NCBI RefSeq assembly: GCF_001955655.1
Contig: NZ_MSPW01000014.1
Location: 37,823-101,822, forward strand
DNA length: 64,000 nt
Source of the DNA: Viridibacillus arenosi
Lineage (GTDB): Bacteria; Bacillota; Bacilli; Bacillales_A; Planococcaceae
Reading direction: 5' to 3'
Shown: positions 1 to 8,932 of the stretch, piece by piece
Layout of the letters: each line of letters starts with the position of its first letter
Position numbering within the stretch: the first letter of the stretch is position 1
The notes under the pieces: generated by a model
What the model saw: the letters and a program-made list of their open reading frames with translations, nothing else
What the model was told of the DNA's origin: nothing
The model's database searches: none
Translations under genes and position numbers: made by a program

Positions 1-6
1 GCAACA

Positions 7-906
7 ATGAATGATGCAAAGATTTTAACTGAAATTATGAAGAAAACTTTTGACAGAGAAGCGAAAAAGTGGTTGTCAGAAGAGGAAGCCTATGCAGATT
101 ATAATATTCAACCTCCAGGATATGCATCTATAGAAATGAACAAATATATGATTAAAGAGTTGAATTATTATAAGGTTATTATAGATGAAATCATTGTTGG
201 AGGTATTATTGTTACAGTATCGGGGAGATCTTTTGGGAGAATTGACCGTATATTCATAGACCCTATTTATCAAGGTAAAGGATTTGGTTCAAGAGCGATA
301 AGTTTAGTGGAAAAAGAGTTTTATGATGTAAGGAAATGGGAATTTGAAACGTCTAGCCGGCAAATCAATAATCATTACTTTTACAAAAAGAAGGGGTATG
401 AAAAAACCTTCGAAACGAAAGATGAATACTATTATACAAAGCAAATAAAAATACCTGTTGAAGAAGAAAATATAGTTGAAAATAAAGAACTTTCAAGAAT
501 ACAGTACGACAATTGTGATATGTCTAAAGCCGAATATTATCAAGTAAATTTAAAAGGCAGTTCATTTAGTAATAGTAATTTGATGAATAGCTATATTAGC
601 AATTGCAATCTTAGCCATTCAAAATTTCAAAATATAAATTTTAGAAATTCACTTATTGCGGATTTAAATCTTGCAAACAGCGAAATCCTTTTGGCTTCTT
701 TAGGAGGAGTTCATTTTAAAGACACAGATCTTGGAAAAGAAAATAATCCTATATTATTTGAGAGATGTGATTTGAAAGGAAGCAAATTGAGTCATTGCAA
801 TCTCAAAGATGTAGAAATACAGAATAGCGAAATCACAGGTATGAAAATAGATAACATCCTAGTCGAAGAACTGCTCGAAGCTTACTATCAAGTGATTAAA
901 GGGTAA
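7..906 (+). CDS. GNAT acetyltransferase fused to a pentapeptide-repeat-like domain
   Basis: Residues about 1-150 form a GNAT acyl-CoA N-acyltransferase domain: the RIFIDPIYQGKGFGS stretch is the acetyl-CoA-binding motif A and NNHYFYKKKGYEK is motif B. Residues about 165-285 are a different domain made of short repeats with N, S, L or F at regular five-residue spacing (for example VNLKGSSFSNSNLMNSY), as in pentapeptide-repeat right-handed beta-helices. The acyl acceptor is unknown. The frame is open to the first base of the window, so the true start may lie upstream of position 7. Domain assignment is from visible motifs; the combination is unusual. Confidence 0.8.
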   Translation: MNDAKILTEIMKKTFDREAKKWLSEEEAYADYNIQPPGYASIEMNKYMIKELNYYKVIIDEIIVGGIIVTVSGRSFGRIDRIFIDPIYQGKGFGSRAISLVEKEFYDVRKWEFETSSRQINNHYFYKKKGYEKTFETKDEYYYTKQIKIPVEEENIVENKELSRIQYDNCDMSKAEYYQVNLKGSSFSNSNLMNSYISNCNLSHSKFQNINFRNSLIADLNLANSEILLASLGGVHFKDTDLGKENNPILFERCDLKGSKLSHCNLKDVEIQNSEITGMKIDNILVEELLEAYYQVIKG

Positions 907-1207
907 TTATCAAATGGTATTGATGAAATTAAAACGAACATTTTTTAACTAATTCACATATAATGCAAAATGTGTTTTTTATAGCTGATTAAAGTGTTTT
1001 GAATTTAATACCCTTTTGTATATACACTATGTTGTAAAAAAATGAAGTTAGGCAAATAAATACTAAATTTCCAGAAGAATTTCTTTCGGTGTATGATAAA
1101 CTTAATCTAACTAATGTAGAAAATTAGGCAAAATCACTCTAGAGTATGTGCCGTTTCATTAGACATTGTATTGAGTTATTTGAATATATGTCTGAAAGGA
1201 ATTGATC
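907..1207. other. Intergenic, no gene recognised
   Basis: AT-rich spacer with stops in all frames. A short stretch near 1070-1127 reads like coding sequence for a few codons but has no start or family signature. Nothing else can be supported. Confidence 0.4.
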
Positions 1208-1612
1208 ATGATGTTGTCACAAAAACTATTCGTAGCGACTTTAACTGCCTTGTTCACTTTTTTTATTCTTCCATTATTTTTTATTGAAGTAAATGCTAAT
1301 GACTATTTCATCATTGGATTTGTTGTCAGTTCAGTAACAATTCCATTCATTTTCACATTTGGATTACTTTCCTCAATGTTTATTGAAAATTTTTGTTACA
1401 AATATCATCTAAAGAAAATCATAAGTTTTCTGCTTCACATCGTTAGTGGCGTAATATGTTTAATGATTTTCGCAGTCTATAATTTCATTGCAGGTGGTTC
1501 ACCTGAAGGATATATTCAAACGGGATTAATGATTGCATTGTTATGTGTAACAGTTTTCTTTTGTATTGATATTGTCATGAAGAAAATATCAAAAAGAGCG
1601 GATTCACTATAA
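1208..1612 (+). CDS. Small multipass membrane protein, unknown function
   Basis: About 134 residues with four hydrophobic segments (roughly residues 8-28, 35-58, 72-95 and 104-125) and a basic C-terminus, so a small inner-membrane protein is likely. An upstream in-frame TTG at 1202 is only 1-2 bases from the GAAAGGA ribosome binding site; ATG 1208 has correct spacing and is preferred. No family is recognised. Confidence 0.6.
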   Translation: MMLSQKLFVATLTALFTFFILPLFFIEVNANDYFIIGFVVSSVTIPFIFTFGLLSSMFIENFCYKYHLKKIISFLLHIVSGVICLMIFAVYNFIAGGSPEGYIQTGLMIALLCVTVFFCIDIVMKKISKRADSL

Positions 1613-1765
1613 TTATACTAAAATATTCTTATATACATAAAATAGTAAAATATGAAACTTTTTATTCTTAGATTCGTACTATACTATTAATAGATAAATT
1701 TAACAAAATTTCCTTTAAGGATTAAAGTTAATATCTATTTAAAAGTTAAAAGGTGGGGTTTATTA

Positions 1766-2602
1766 ATGAAAAAATGGTTTTTGCCATTCGTCATGCTTCT
1801 AGTAGTGGGCGTACTTGGCGCATGTAATGCAAATGAAAAGGTCGGAGATTCAGATGTAACTGCGAAAGAACTTTATGAGAAAACTTTAAAACAGCAAGAA
1901 TCTCTAAAAAGCTATTCTGCAAATGGTGATATCAAGCAAAGCATGGTATTTAAAGACGGTGAAGAAGAAATGTCGATTGATCTGGTTAGTGATATGAAAA
2001 TGGATATCATTGCTGATCCACTAAGTTCATATTTTACTTCAACAACTAAGATGCAAGATGTTGGTGCGGAAGAAGCAATGGATATTAAAATGGAAGGGTA
2101 TATGACAGATAAAGGCTTCTATATGAAAGAATCAACAGTGAATCAATGGATGAAGATGCCAAAAGAGCAATATGATCTAGTTTTAGGTTCTTATAAAGAG
2201 CAATCTGATCCTTCAGAACAACTGAAAAAACTTAGTGAATTTGTAGAGGACTTTAAAGTTGATACGGAAGGTGACAAATACGTGTTAACTTTAAAAGCTG
2301 AAGGTGAGAAATTTACAAAGTTCATTAAAACTGAAGTAGAAGCTCAACTTGAGCAAATGGCACAAGGTGCTGAAAAACCAGCAATTGATGACATGAAATT
2401 TGATGATGTTGAGTATGTAATCTACATTAACAAAGATGACTACAATATCGAGCATATGAAAACAATTATGAATATGACGATGAAAGTAGAAGGCAATGAA
2501 ATGAAGATGAAAACAGACACTGACTTAAAACTGAGCAACTTCAATAGTGTTAAACCGATTACAGTACCAAAAGAAGTAACTGAAAAAGCACAAGAAATGT
2601 AA
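1766..2602 (+). CDS. Secreted lipoprotein, DUF6612/LppX-like
   Basis: A type II signal peptide ends in the lipobox LGAC with Cys20 as the lipidation site, so the mature 259-residue protein is anchored on the outer face of the membrane. The mature part is acidic and Met/Lys-rich, with alternating strands such as DMKMEGYMTDKGFYMKE, typical of the DUF6612 lipoproteins of Bacillales; these resemble LolA/LppX folds that bind lipids. The start follows AAAGGTGGGG. A hairpin terminator follows directly, so it is probably a single-gene transcript. The precise role is unknown. Confidence 0.8.
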   Translation: MKKWFLPFVMLLVVGVLGACNANEKVGDSDVTAKELYEKTLKQQESLKSYSANGDIKQSMVFKDGEEEMSIDLVSDMKMDIIADPLSSYFTSTTKMQDVGAEEAMDIKMEGYMTDKGFYMKESTVNQWMKMPKEQYDLVLGSYKEQSDPSEQLKKLSEFVEDFKVDTEGDKYVLTLKAEGEKFTKFIKTEVEAQLEQMAQGAEKPAIDDMKFDDVEYVIYINKDDYNIEHMKTIMNMTMKVEGNEMKMKTDTDLKLSNFNSVKPITVPKEVTEKAQEM

Positions 2603-2605
2603 TAG

Positions 2606-2643
2606 AAACCGGTTGTAGCTGAAAAGCTATGACCGGTTTTTTT
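2606..2643 (+). terminator. Intrinsic terminator of the lipoprotein gene
   Basis: AAACCGGT and ACCGGTTT arms with further inner pairing (GTAGCT/AGCTAT) enclose a GAAA loop and are followed by a run of T. Confidence 0.85.
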
Positions 2644-2672
2644 GTCCATAGTGTCTCAATGTTAAGAATGAT

Positions 2673-3050
2673 TTAGACAGTTCTGTTCAATTTGATTTCA
2701 AACTCAGGATCTGTGATATATTCCATATATTTAATATTTCCATCGAAATTCAAATAAGCTTCATAACGAGTTCGAAAAGCAGTTTTCGTAAAATACTCCA
2801 GTACTGTATCCTTAGCAACCCAGCAGCTTTCTGATGTTTCTTCTGAAATAGCTAACTCCCCACCAACTGGTTTGCACCTATAATCTAGCATTAATTTTGT
2901 AGGAACGTCAGTGATACCGTCGTACCATTTATGAGTGCTTGTATTTGAATAAACACCGATTAAGTTTGATACAGTAATGTCAATTCCACTTTCTTCTTTT
3001 ACTACTCTAATTAATGCATCCACAGCAACAATATGAGTTGGCATTTCCAT
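2673..3050 (-). pseudogene. Nudix hydrolase with in-frame internal deletion
   Basis: The product starts MEMPTHIVAV, the first strand of a Nudix domain, and jumps to ALIRVVKEESGID, the second half of the Nudix box. The expected middle (the PGG turn and the first Gly and Glu of the box, roughly 35-40 residues) is missing, although the frame is kept. The remaining C-terminal part is complete and Nudix-like. The Nudix box supplies the metal ligands, so this product should be inactive as a pyrophosphohydrolase. ATG 3050 is preferred because GGAGG lies just upstream. Family call is from motif memory; the deletion is inferred from the missing motif. Confidence 0.7.
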
Positions 3051-3287
3051 TTTTTTCGCCTCCATATGTAATAAATATAATACTTATAAATTCTACATTT
3101 TGAGTATATATGAACGTTTACATATGTGTAAAATTTTATAAAAAGTTATAAATTAGATAATATGATAAAATTATGTATAAAGCTTAAGTAATACTTCTGT
3201 TATTCTCCTTTTATATTAGTAATATCATTTAGTGAAAAACAAGATTTTAGAACTTTTAGAGAAACTTGAAAAAGAGGTGAATATTCT

Positions 3288-3830
3288 ATGAAAAAAACGG
3301 CGGTTTTATTATATCCACAATTTAGCGAGTATGAATTGACGACTGCTTTATCCATTCTAATGCAAGGTGGAAAATCAATTTCTGTAATTGCACTAACAAA
3401 GGAAGGAGTAAAAGGGGAGGCAGGTCTAACTTGTGTTGCTGATGAAACAATAGATCAAGTAAACTACCAAGAATTTGATAGTCTATTACTTACTGGATGT
3501 ATGGACATTGCAAGTGTTGTTGAAAATGAAAAATATATAGAGTTTGTTCAAAAGATTGCTAACCAAGCAAACTTTGTTATTGCAAGTATTTCAAGTTCCC
3601 CGATGTTACTAGCAAAAGCAGGATTATTAAAAGGAAAAAAATACACAGTTGGATTGTTGGCAGAACATAGAGAACAATGCGGATTATTTGATGATGCGAA
3701 CTATGTAGAAGATCTAGTGGTTCAAGATGGAAATGTAATAACAGCTTGGGGTTCTGGATTTATTCAGTGGGGAGCACTATTTGGTAAGGTGGTTAAAGTT
3801 GAATTTGAAGAGGCATGGTATAGAGATTAA
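3288..3830 (+). CDS. DJ-1/PfpI family protein
   Basis: About 180 residues with the DJ-1/PfpI/ThiJ fold pattern: KTAVLLYPQFSEYEL at the N-terminus, DSLLLTGCMD in the middle and a nucleophile-elbow region FVIASISSSPMLLAKAG. In most family members the elbow carries a reactive Cys (A-x-C-x-x-P); here the position is Ser, so a protease or glyoxalase role based on Cys is unlikely. It stands alone, with a potential promoter in the 220-bp AT-rich spacer upstream and a good AAAGAGGTG ribosome binding site. Function unknown. Confidence 0.75.
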   Translation: MKKTAVLLYPQFSEYELTTALSILMQGGKSISVIALTKEGVKGEAGLTCVADETIDQVNYQEFDSLLLTGCMDIASVVENEKYIEFVQKIANQANFVIASISSSPMLLAKAGLLKGKKYTVGLLAEHREQCGLFDDANYVEDLVVQDGNVITAWGSGFIQWGALFGKVVKVEFEEAWYRD

Positions 3831-3887
3831 AATATTTTTTCAGAATATTAATTTCACATCCAATTCAAATACTATGGGGGCTAATTT

Positions 3888-4922
3888 ATGACAACAAAAA
3901 TTCTTTTCGCTTCAAATAAATTAGGTGTTATTACGAATGAGCAATTACAACAAATGCTTAATCAACACAATTTAGGTAAACTTATTTCCTCTAAAAAAAC
4001 TGATAATGGTGCAATGGGTCAGACAATGTTTGTTCATTCCTCTAAAGGTGAGTTTGTTTTAAAAGGGAATCCACTATTTCCTGGGCAATTTGAGGAGGAA
4101 CATTTTTTTGTGAATAACATTTCGGGAATTAGTGATGTACCTGTTCCCACGCCGTATTTCATTGGTGCAACTAATTCGTATTTTAGTTGGAGTTATGCTA
4201 TTATGCCACGACTAAAAGGTAAGCATTTGAACGATATAGAAGTAGCGGATAAGTTAATGAGTGAAGATAAAATACAGATTGCAGAAAGTATGGCGAACAC
4301 GCTATTGCAATTACATAGTTGGAAAGTAGATGTATGCGGAGAATTTAATCCTAACACGAAGAACTTAAGTGAATTTAAAGAGGGTTTTACAATTTGGCTT
4401 TTTAATAGAATTCGTTATTGGGTGGAGGATGCAAAAAAATATTCTAAAATAACACTAGGTGATGTGAACTGGGTAGAAAACGTCCTACAAGAATCTCTTG
4501 ATGCTTTTGATCAATTTGATACACCAACATTTGTTATGGGTGATTTTAAGCCTGGTAATTTTTTGATTCTGTATGAAGGGCACGAGTGGAAAATAAGTGG
4601 AGTATTTGATTTTACCAATGCCTATTTTGGTGACCCTTTAGCTGATTTGATAAAAATGTTAACAATGTATATAGATCATAACGAATTAGATGTGGCGAAG
4701 CATTTTTTTAAGATATATATGACTAGAACTGATGAAAAAGAGCAAATCATACAACGTTTAAAAGTACATATGCTTATGCAAAGAACATTAGATTGGGGCT
4801 GTGCAAAAGCTATCGGTGCAGTTACTTGGGATGAGGATATGTCATTTTCTGTTTGGGTAGAACATTATTTGAAAACGATGGAGGAGCTTATTAGAGAGAT
4901 TGAACAATGGGAGTTTATATAA
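3888..4922 (+). CDS. Aminoglycoside phosphotransferase (APH) family kinase-like protein
   Basis: 344 residues with an APH/choline-kinase-like C-lobe: the catalytic loop is MGDFKPGNFL and the metal-binding DFxxAxxGDP motif is FDFTNAYFGDPLADL. The canonical catalytic loop is HGDxxxxN; here the His is Met but the catalytic Asp and the Asn are kept. The N-lobe is short of a clear glycine-rich loop. Substrate cannot be inferred: many members phosphorylate small hydroxylated metabolites rather than antibiotics. Start ATG follows GGGGG. Confidence 0.75.
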   Translation: MTTKILFASNKLGVITNEQLQQMLNQHNLGKLISSKKTDNGAMGQTMFVHSSKGEFVLKGNPLFPGQFEEEHFFVNNISGISDVPVPTPYFIGATNSYFSWSYAIMPRLKGKHLNDIEVADKLMSEDKIQIAESMANTLLQLHSWKVDVCGEFNPNTKNLSEFKEGFTIWLFNRIRYWVEDAKKYSKITLGDVNWVENVLQESLDAFDQFDTPTFVMGDFKPGNFLILYEGHEWKISGVFDFTNAYFGDPLADLIKMLTMYIDHNELDVAKHFFKIYMTRTDEKEQIIQRLKVHMLMQRTLDWGCAKAIGAVTWDEDMSFSVWVEHYLKTMEELIREIEQWEFI

Positions 4923-5036
4923 TCAGTATTACCAGTTACTTTTCATTGTTAGGAAGTATGATGAAAAAATTAAGAACGACGCCAAATAGCAGCAATAGTC
5001 CAATTAATAAAGTCTGCTGCTATGACAGCTTTTCTT

Positions 5037-5130
5037 GTTCAATTGCCGAAGGCTTTTTAGGAAAAGATCTTTAAGCTGTTCAGACGGCCCCTTTTTTTTC
5101 TACAACAAATGGGACAGGCAATTGAATAAG
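5037..5130 (+). repeat. Degenerate copy of the dispersed two-hairpin repeat
   Basis: Contains GGCTTTTTAGGAAAAGATCT, an imperfect GAGCTGTTCAGGCAGCTC-like hairpin with a T-run, then a GGGACAGG core flanked by weak inverted arms. It matches the order of elements in the copies at 59.2, 59.7 and 62.1 kb but is the most diverged. Confidence 0.5.
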
Positions 5131-5179
5131 TATAAGTTATAATTTGTTTTATAGAATACTTTTTTAGGAAGTGGTCTAA

Positions 5180-5506
5180 ATTTTTTATGCAATTGTTTTG
5201 TTTATACTTGCAGGTATAGCTGAAATTGGCGGAGGATATTTGATATGGCTATGGTTAAGAGAAGGTAAACCATATTATTGGGGTATAGGTGGAGGAATAG
5301 CCTTAGCCTTATACGGTGTTATTGCTACATTTCAATCGTTTCCATCGTTCGGTAGAGTATATGCTGCATACGGAGGAGTATTTATCGTTCTTTCTGTCCT
5401 GTGGGGATGGGGGATTGATAAAAAAGCACCCGATTTGTACGATTGGGTAGGTGCAGGAATTTGCTTAGTTGGTGTAGCCGTAATGTTATTAGCACCGCGT
5501 CAATAG
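5180..5506 (+). CDS. ynfA: UPF0060 (YnfA family) small membrane protein with a non-standard ATT start
   Basis: The product matches the YnfA/UPF0060 family throughout, including [20 protein letters not shown] and the C-terminal [12 protein letters not shown], with four membrane segments. The first usual start codon in frame is TTG 5198, but this has no ribosome binding site at the right distance and would cut into helix 1. The frame is open back to a stop at 5177, and an ATT codon at 5180 lies about 6 bases after AGGAAGTGG. From there the protein is 108 residues, the usual family length. I therefore infer an ATG-to-ATT change or a rare ATT start. Function of the family in Bacillales is not established. 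Confidence 0.75.
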   Translation: MFYAIVLFILAGIAEIGGGYLIWLWLREGKPYYWGIGGGIALALYGVIATFQSFPSFGRVYAAYGGVFIVLSVLWGWGIDKKAPDLYDWVGAGICLVGVAVMLLAPRQ

Positions 5507-5563
5507 TAATAGTAACTGTACATGGCATATTCAAGTATTGGAGGCTTTAGTTTAATAAAAAGG

Positions 5564-5608
5564 AAAGGGCATTACATATTAGGTAGATATAATATGTAAT
5601 GCCCTTTT
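5564..5608. terminator. Strong bidirectional hairpin terminator
   Basis: A 17-base arm (AAGGGCATTACATATT and its complement) is flanked by A-run and T-run, so it can end the ynfA transcript on the plus strand and the lipoprotein transcript on the minus strand. Confidence 0.85.
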
Positions 5609-5675
5609 ATTTATCCTTTTTAAATTTAAGTCTGGATAATTTAAAGGTTTAAATTTCTTTTAAATAGCTTTTTTA

Positions 5676-6311
5676 TCAAAAATAAATTCTAAACTTTTTA
5701 GCGTTAGCAACCTTTGCTTCATTTCCATCAAATACATCACTTGTTGTAATTTCAATCCATTCAAGGTTCGTTTTTGTATCAACGATGAATCCCAAATTGC
5801 CTTTCTTAGATGCACTACCTTCAATTTCTTCGTTTAAGTTTTCTAAGTAAATGTCTTGATCCCAAGTGATTTTCTGACCAGTATTTGTTTCAATCATAGC
5901 GATTGGTGCGAAGTTTACTTTTTGGGTGGAACTGTTTTTGATTTCCACAAAGAGTTTCACATAATCAAATTCTTCGTCATGGGTGAGGCTGTGGAAATAG
6001 TCGGTTAGACTGTAATCGGGGAACAGGTGAATTAGCTTTGTATCTTTCACTGTTAATTTAATATCCCCGACTTTAACTGTTTGTTCTTTTAAGTTTATTT
6101 TCTGTAATGTTGCTTCGCCTTTCGCATCTTTGATGGATTGTCCGACAGTGAGTAATGTGCGGTCATCAGGTACTTGTGGATTTGCTCCATACCCATCGAG
6201 GTAATTGCTTTCTATTTCTTGAGCCAAAGCAGGGGAGCTAGTACTGAAATCTTTGTCGGAGCAGCCAAATAATAAGGATGGTAAAAGTAAAAAGCCGAGT
6301 GATTTTTTCAT
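5676..6311 (-). CDS. Secreted lipoprotein, DUF4352-like
   Basis: The signal peptide ends in LFGC with Cys17 as the lipidation site. The mature part of about 195 residues has a beta-rich stretch, VKLFVEIKNSSTQKVNFAPIAMI, typical of the extracellular DUF4352/telokin-like immunoglobulin fold. It is on the same strand as, and downstream of, the alkaline phosphatase, but a terminator hairpin separates the two, so co-expression is only partial at best. AGGTTAATAA upstream of the ATG contains a GGAGG ribosome binding site. Function unknown. Confidence 0.7.
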   Translation of the reverse strand: MKKSLGFLLLPSLLFGCSDKDFSTSSPALAQEIESNYLDGYGANPQVPDDRTLLTVGQSIKDAKGEATLQKINLKEQTVKVGDIKLTVKDTKLIHLFPDYSLTDYFHSLTHDEEFDYVKLFVEIKNSSTQKVNFAPIAMIETNTGQKITWDQDIYLENLNEEIEGSASKKGNLGFIVDTKTNLEWIEITTSDVFDGNEAKVANAKKFRIYF

Positions 6312-6331
6312 TTATTAACCTCCATTTAATA

Positions 6332-6370
6332 GAATAAAGGGCTAACGGTAGGAGTGTCAGCCCTTTATTA
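6332..6370 (-). terminator. Terminator downstream of alkaline phosphatase
   Basis: AATAAAGGGCT and AGCCCTTTATT form an inverted repeat between the two minus-strand genes, followed on the minus strand by T-rich sequence. Confidence 0.75.
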
Positions 6371-6378
6371 AAATTATG

Positions 6379-7767
6379 TTATTTATCTTTGATGACTGTT
6401 TTGTTTTTCTTTTTATTTTGCTCTAAAATTTTGAAGATGATTTTAGCGTTGTCAGTGTTGTCAATTTGGCCAGCAAATTTGCTTGATGACGGACCGTAAG
6501 CGTATACAGGAACATCTTCTCCAGTATGACCACCTGTTGTCCAACCTGTGTTTGAACGCGTATCGAAGATTTTCTCGATTGCATTGTCGATATCAATTTC
6601 TTTTTTAGCTGTTGCATCTTTTACCGATTGAATTTCTTCAGCTGTTAAATCAAGATTAATATATTGTTTTAAAGTTTGTTCAACATCGGCACCATTCGCA
6701 ATTTTGTTTGCCATGAAATCGGGTGTGCGTTTAGCAGCTTTGATTGGAGTGGCAAACCAGTTGTAATCGCCATTTGCACCAATTGTGAAACCGCCAGTAG
6801 AGTGGTCAGCTGTTGCAACGACTAATGTATGCTTGTCTTTTTTAGCAAAGTCGATGGCTGCTTTGAATGCCTTTTCGAAATCTTCCATTTCACTCATTGC
6901 TCCAACGATGTCGTTGTCATGACCTGCCCAATCGATTTGGCTACCTTCAACCATTAAGAAAAATCCGTTTTTATTTTGTTTTAAGCTAGAGATGGCAGAG
7001 TTCGTCATATCTGCTAGGGAAGGTGTCTCAGCTTTGCGGTCAATCATTTTATCCATACCACCAGTTGCGAATAAGCCAAGAACCTGTTTATTTTTATTTT
7101 TATGTAACTCTTTTTTTGTTGTCACATAGTTAAAGCCATCTTTTTTAAATTCTTTCACAAGGTCTCGGTCCTCGCGGATAAATAGTGATGAACCGCCACC
7201 AAGCAGAACATCGACTTTGTGCTTGCCGTTAATGAGTTCATCGTAATAGTCATCTGCAATGCCGTTCATGTTTTTTCGACTTGGATCGTGAGCGCCAAAT
7301 GCAGCTGGCGTTGCATGTGTAATCTCAGATGTTGCTACAAGTCCTGTAGCTTTGCCCATTTCTTTTGCAGATTCTAGGACAGTCTTCACTTCTGATTCAT
7401 CATTATCTACTGCTATAGCATTGTTATATGTTTTAATACCTGCTGACATTGCTGTTGCAGCAGATGCAGAGTCTGTTACGTTTTCTTTTGTGTCTTCTGG
7501 ATACGTCATTTGTTGCCCAACTAGATATTTATCAAACACTGTAGGACTGACAAATTTTGAGTTAGGGCTGCTTTTTAAGTAGCGATAGGCTGAAGTGTAA
7601 GAAACACCCATGCCATCTCCAATAAGGAAGATAATATTTTTAATTTCGGGTTCTTTTGGTGCTGTTGATTTTGCTTGCGCCTCAGAAAAAGGTACTCCTA
7701 GGCTACTAATCGCCAGAGTAGATACAGCTGCAAACGCAAGTAATTTCTTCTTGAAATTCTTGTTCAT
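6379..7767 (-). CDS. Secreted alkaline phosphatase (PhoA/PhoB family)
   Basis: Hydrolyses phosphomonoesters outside the cell to release phosphate. A Sec signal peptide (KKKLLAFAAVSTLAISSLG, cleavage after AQA) precedes the mature enzyme. The metal-binding IGDGMG is near residue 50 and the nucleophile Ser is in VTDSASAATAM near residue 100; EGSQIDWAGHDND, ATADHSTGG and the C-terminal TGGHTGEDVPVYAYG carry the remaining zinc ligands. At 462 residues it matches Bacillus PhoA/PhoB. An in-frame TTG lies one codon upstream of the chosen ATG. PhoP-like repeats upstream point to induction by phosphate starvation. Confidence 0.93.
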   Translation of the reverse strand: MNKNFKKKLLAFAAVSTLAISSLGVPFSEAQAKSTAPKEPEIKNIIFLIGDGMGVSYTSAYRYLKSSPNSKFVSPTVFDKYLVGQQMTYPEDTKENVTDSASAATAMSAGIKTYNNAIAVDNDESEVKTVLESAKEMGKATGLVATSEITHATPAAFGAHDPSRKNMNGIADDYYDELINGKHKVDVLLGGGSSLFIREDRDLVKEFKKDGFNYVTTKKELHKNKNKQVLGLFATGGMDKMIDRKAETPSLADMTNSAISSLKQNKNGFFLMVEGSQIDWAGHDNDIVGAMSEMEDFEKAFKAAIDFAKKDKHTLVVATADHSTGGFTIGANGDYNWFATPIKAAKRTPDFMANKIANGADVEQTLKQYINLDLTAEEIQSVKDATAKKEIDIDNAIEKIFDTRSNTGWTTGGHTGEDVPVYAYGPSSSKFAGQIDNTDNAKIIFKILEQNKKKNKTVIKDK

Positions 7768-7838
7768 CAATATAATTCCTCCTAAACTTTGGTATATCTA
7801 AAATATACAGAAACAGTTTTATGGAAGTGTTATCGCCA

Positions 7839-7864
7839 TGTAAGAGATATGTAAATCATTGTAA
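7839..7864 (-). promoter_or_regulatory. Putative PhoP box upstream of alkaline phosphatase
   Basis: On the minus strand three TTACA elements occur at 10- and 11-bp spacing (complements at 7860-7864, 7850-7854, 7839-7843), the arrangement of Bacillus PhoP direct repeats, 72-97 bp before the phosphatase start. Confidence 0.65.
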
Positions 7865-8004
7865 AGAAAAGATTAACTATCATCGCAAAACTGTTAATTT
7901 TTTTTATAGTATGTTCAAAATCGGGTTATTTATTTTTAGAAATTCAATTGTAATATCAGTGCCACATCTATTTTTAGCGTTTTTATTTTGAGAATCAACG
8001 CATA

Positions 8005-8162
8005 ATAAAGAAATTAAATGTTAGTTTTGTAGTTGGTGCGGCAATAGCTGGCGGATTAGCGTTATACTTTGGCTGTGAATCACAAGCTCCTCATGGTGGA
8101 ATGTAGTTTCACTTCTAATTGGTTGTATTGTAACAGCGTTAATGGTTGGATTCTGGAAATAA
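8005..8162 (+). pseudogene. Remnant of a PTS fructose-type EIIC membrane subunit C-terminus
   Basis: One frame reads SFVVGAAIAGGLALYFG then SQAPHGG and stops; the next frame continues from 8094 as WWNVVSLLIGCIVTALMVGF and stops at 8162. Joined, they resemble the end of a fructose-specific PTS permease, where a PHGG motif precedes the last membrane helix. A frameshift plus a small deletion separates the halves, and no upstream part of the gene is present. Family call is inference from the short motif. Confidence 0.45.
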
Positions 8163-8344
8163 CCAATTGAAGAAAAAATGTAAAGTATTACAGGGCTGCC
8201 TTATTTTGTTGAACGGTCAATCGGTCAATTTAAAAGAATTAAACAACTGGTAATTACAAATTAGAGTTATGTTGTATAATTAAGGAAGTTAGTGTGGTCT
8301 GAAGGAAGATATTTGATGCAATTTAGAATTGGAGGATGATGACA

Positions 8345-8866
8345 ATGGAAGTGTTGATAAATACTGAAAGACTACTAATCAGAAATTTTAAAGAAGATGA
8401 TTGGTTAAATTTATATGCATATACATCTAACCCAAACGTAATGGAGTATATGCCATCAGGAGTGTTAAATGAAGATGAAGCAAAGCAGTTAGTGAATAAT
8501 AATTTGCACGATAAAGCTGAGAAATTCGCAATTATACTAAAAGAAGAAAATCTCCTGATAGGTCATATTGAATTTTTTAAATACTTTGGTGAACATACTT
8601 ATGAAATAGGTTGGGTGTTTAATCCGGACTATTGTAATAAGGGTTTTGCTACTGAAGCGGCCAAAGCATTTGTAGACTATGGATTTATAGATTTAAAGTT
8701 ACATAGAATAATTGCCACTTGTCAGCCCGAGAATATTCCATCCTATCGAGTTATGGAGAAAATAGGTATGAGAAGAGAAGGATACTTCAAAAAATGTATA
8801 CCTCATGGAGATACATGGTGGGATGAATATTACTATGCAGTGTTAAGAGAAGAATATTTAAAATGA
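8345..8866 (+). CDS. GNAT acetyltransferase, RimJ/RimL type
   Basis: About 173 residues: TERLLIRNFKEDDW is the typical start of Acetyltransf_3 proteins, YEIGWVFNPDYCNKGFATEAA contains the acetyl-CoA loop, and PENIPSYRVMEKIGMRREG is the conserved C-terminal motif. Such enzymes acetylate N-terminal amino groups of ribosomal proteins or small amines; the substrate here is unknown. ATG 8345 is 9 bases after GGAGG; the ATGs at 8336 and 8339 are too close to it. Confidence 0.85.
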   Translation: MEVLINTERLLIRNFKEDDWLNLYAYTSNPNVMEYMPSGVLNEDEAKQLVNNNLHDKAEKFAIILKEENLLIGHIEFFKYFGEHTYEIGWVFNPDYCNKGFATEAAKAFVDYGFIDLKLHRIIATCQPENIPSYRVMEKIGMRREGYFKKCIPHGDTWWDEYYYAVLREEYLK

Positions 8867-8932
8867 AAAATAATAGATAATTTATATGTAAATTACTTCT
8901 CAAATTTAATGTACTAATGGAGGAAGTTTAAA

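Noticed and set aside
3107..3124. TATATGAACGTTTACATATG as a catabolite-repression (cre) site
   Set aside because: It is palindromic but does not match the cre consensus spacing (needs TGNAANCG), and it is 170 bp from the next gene.
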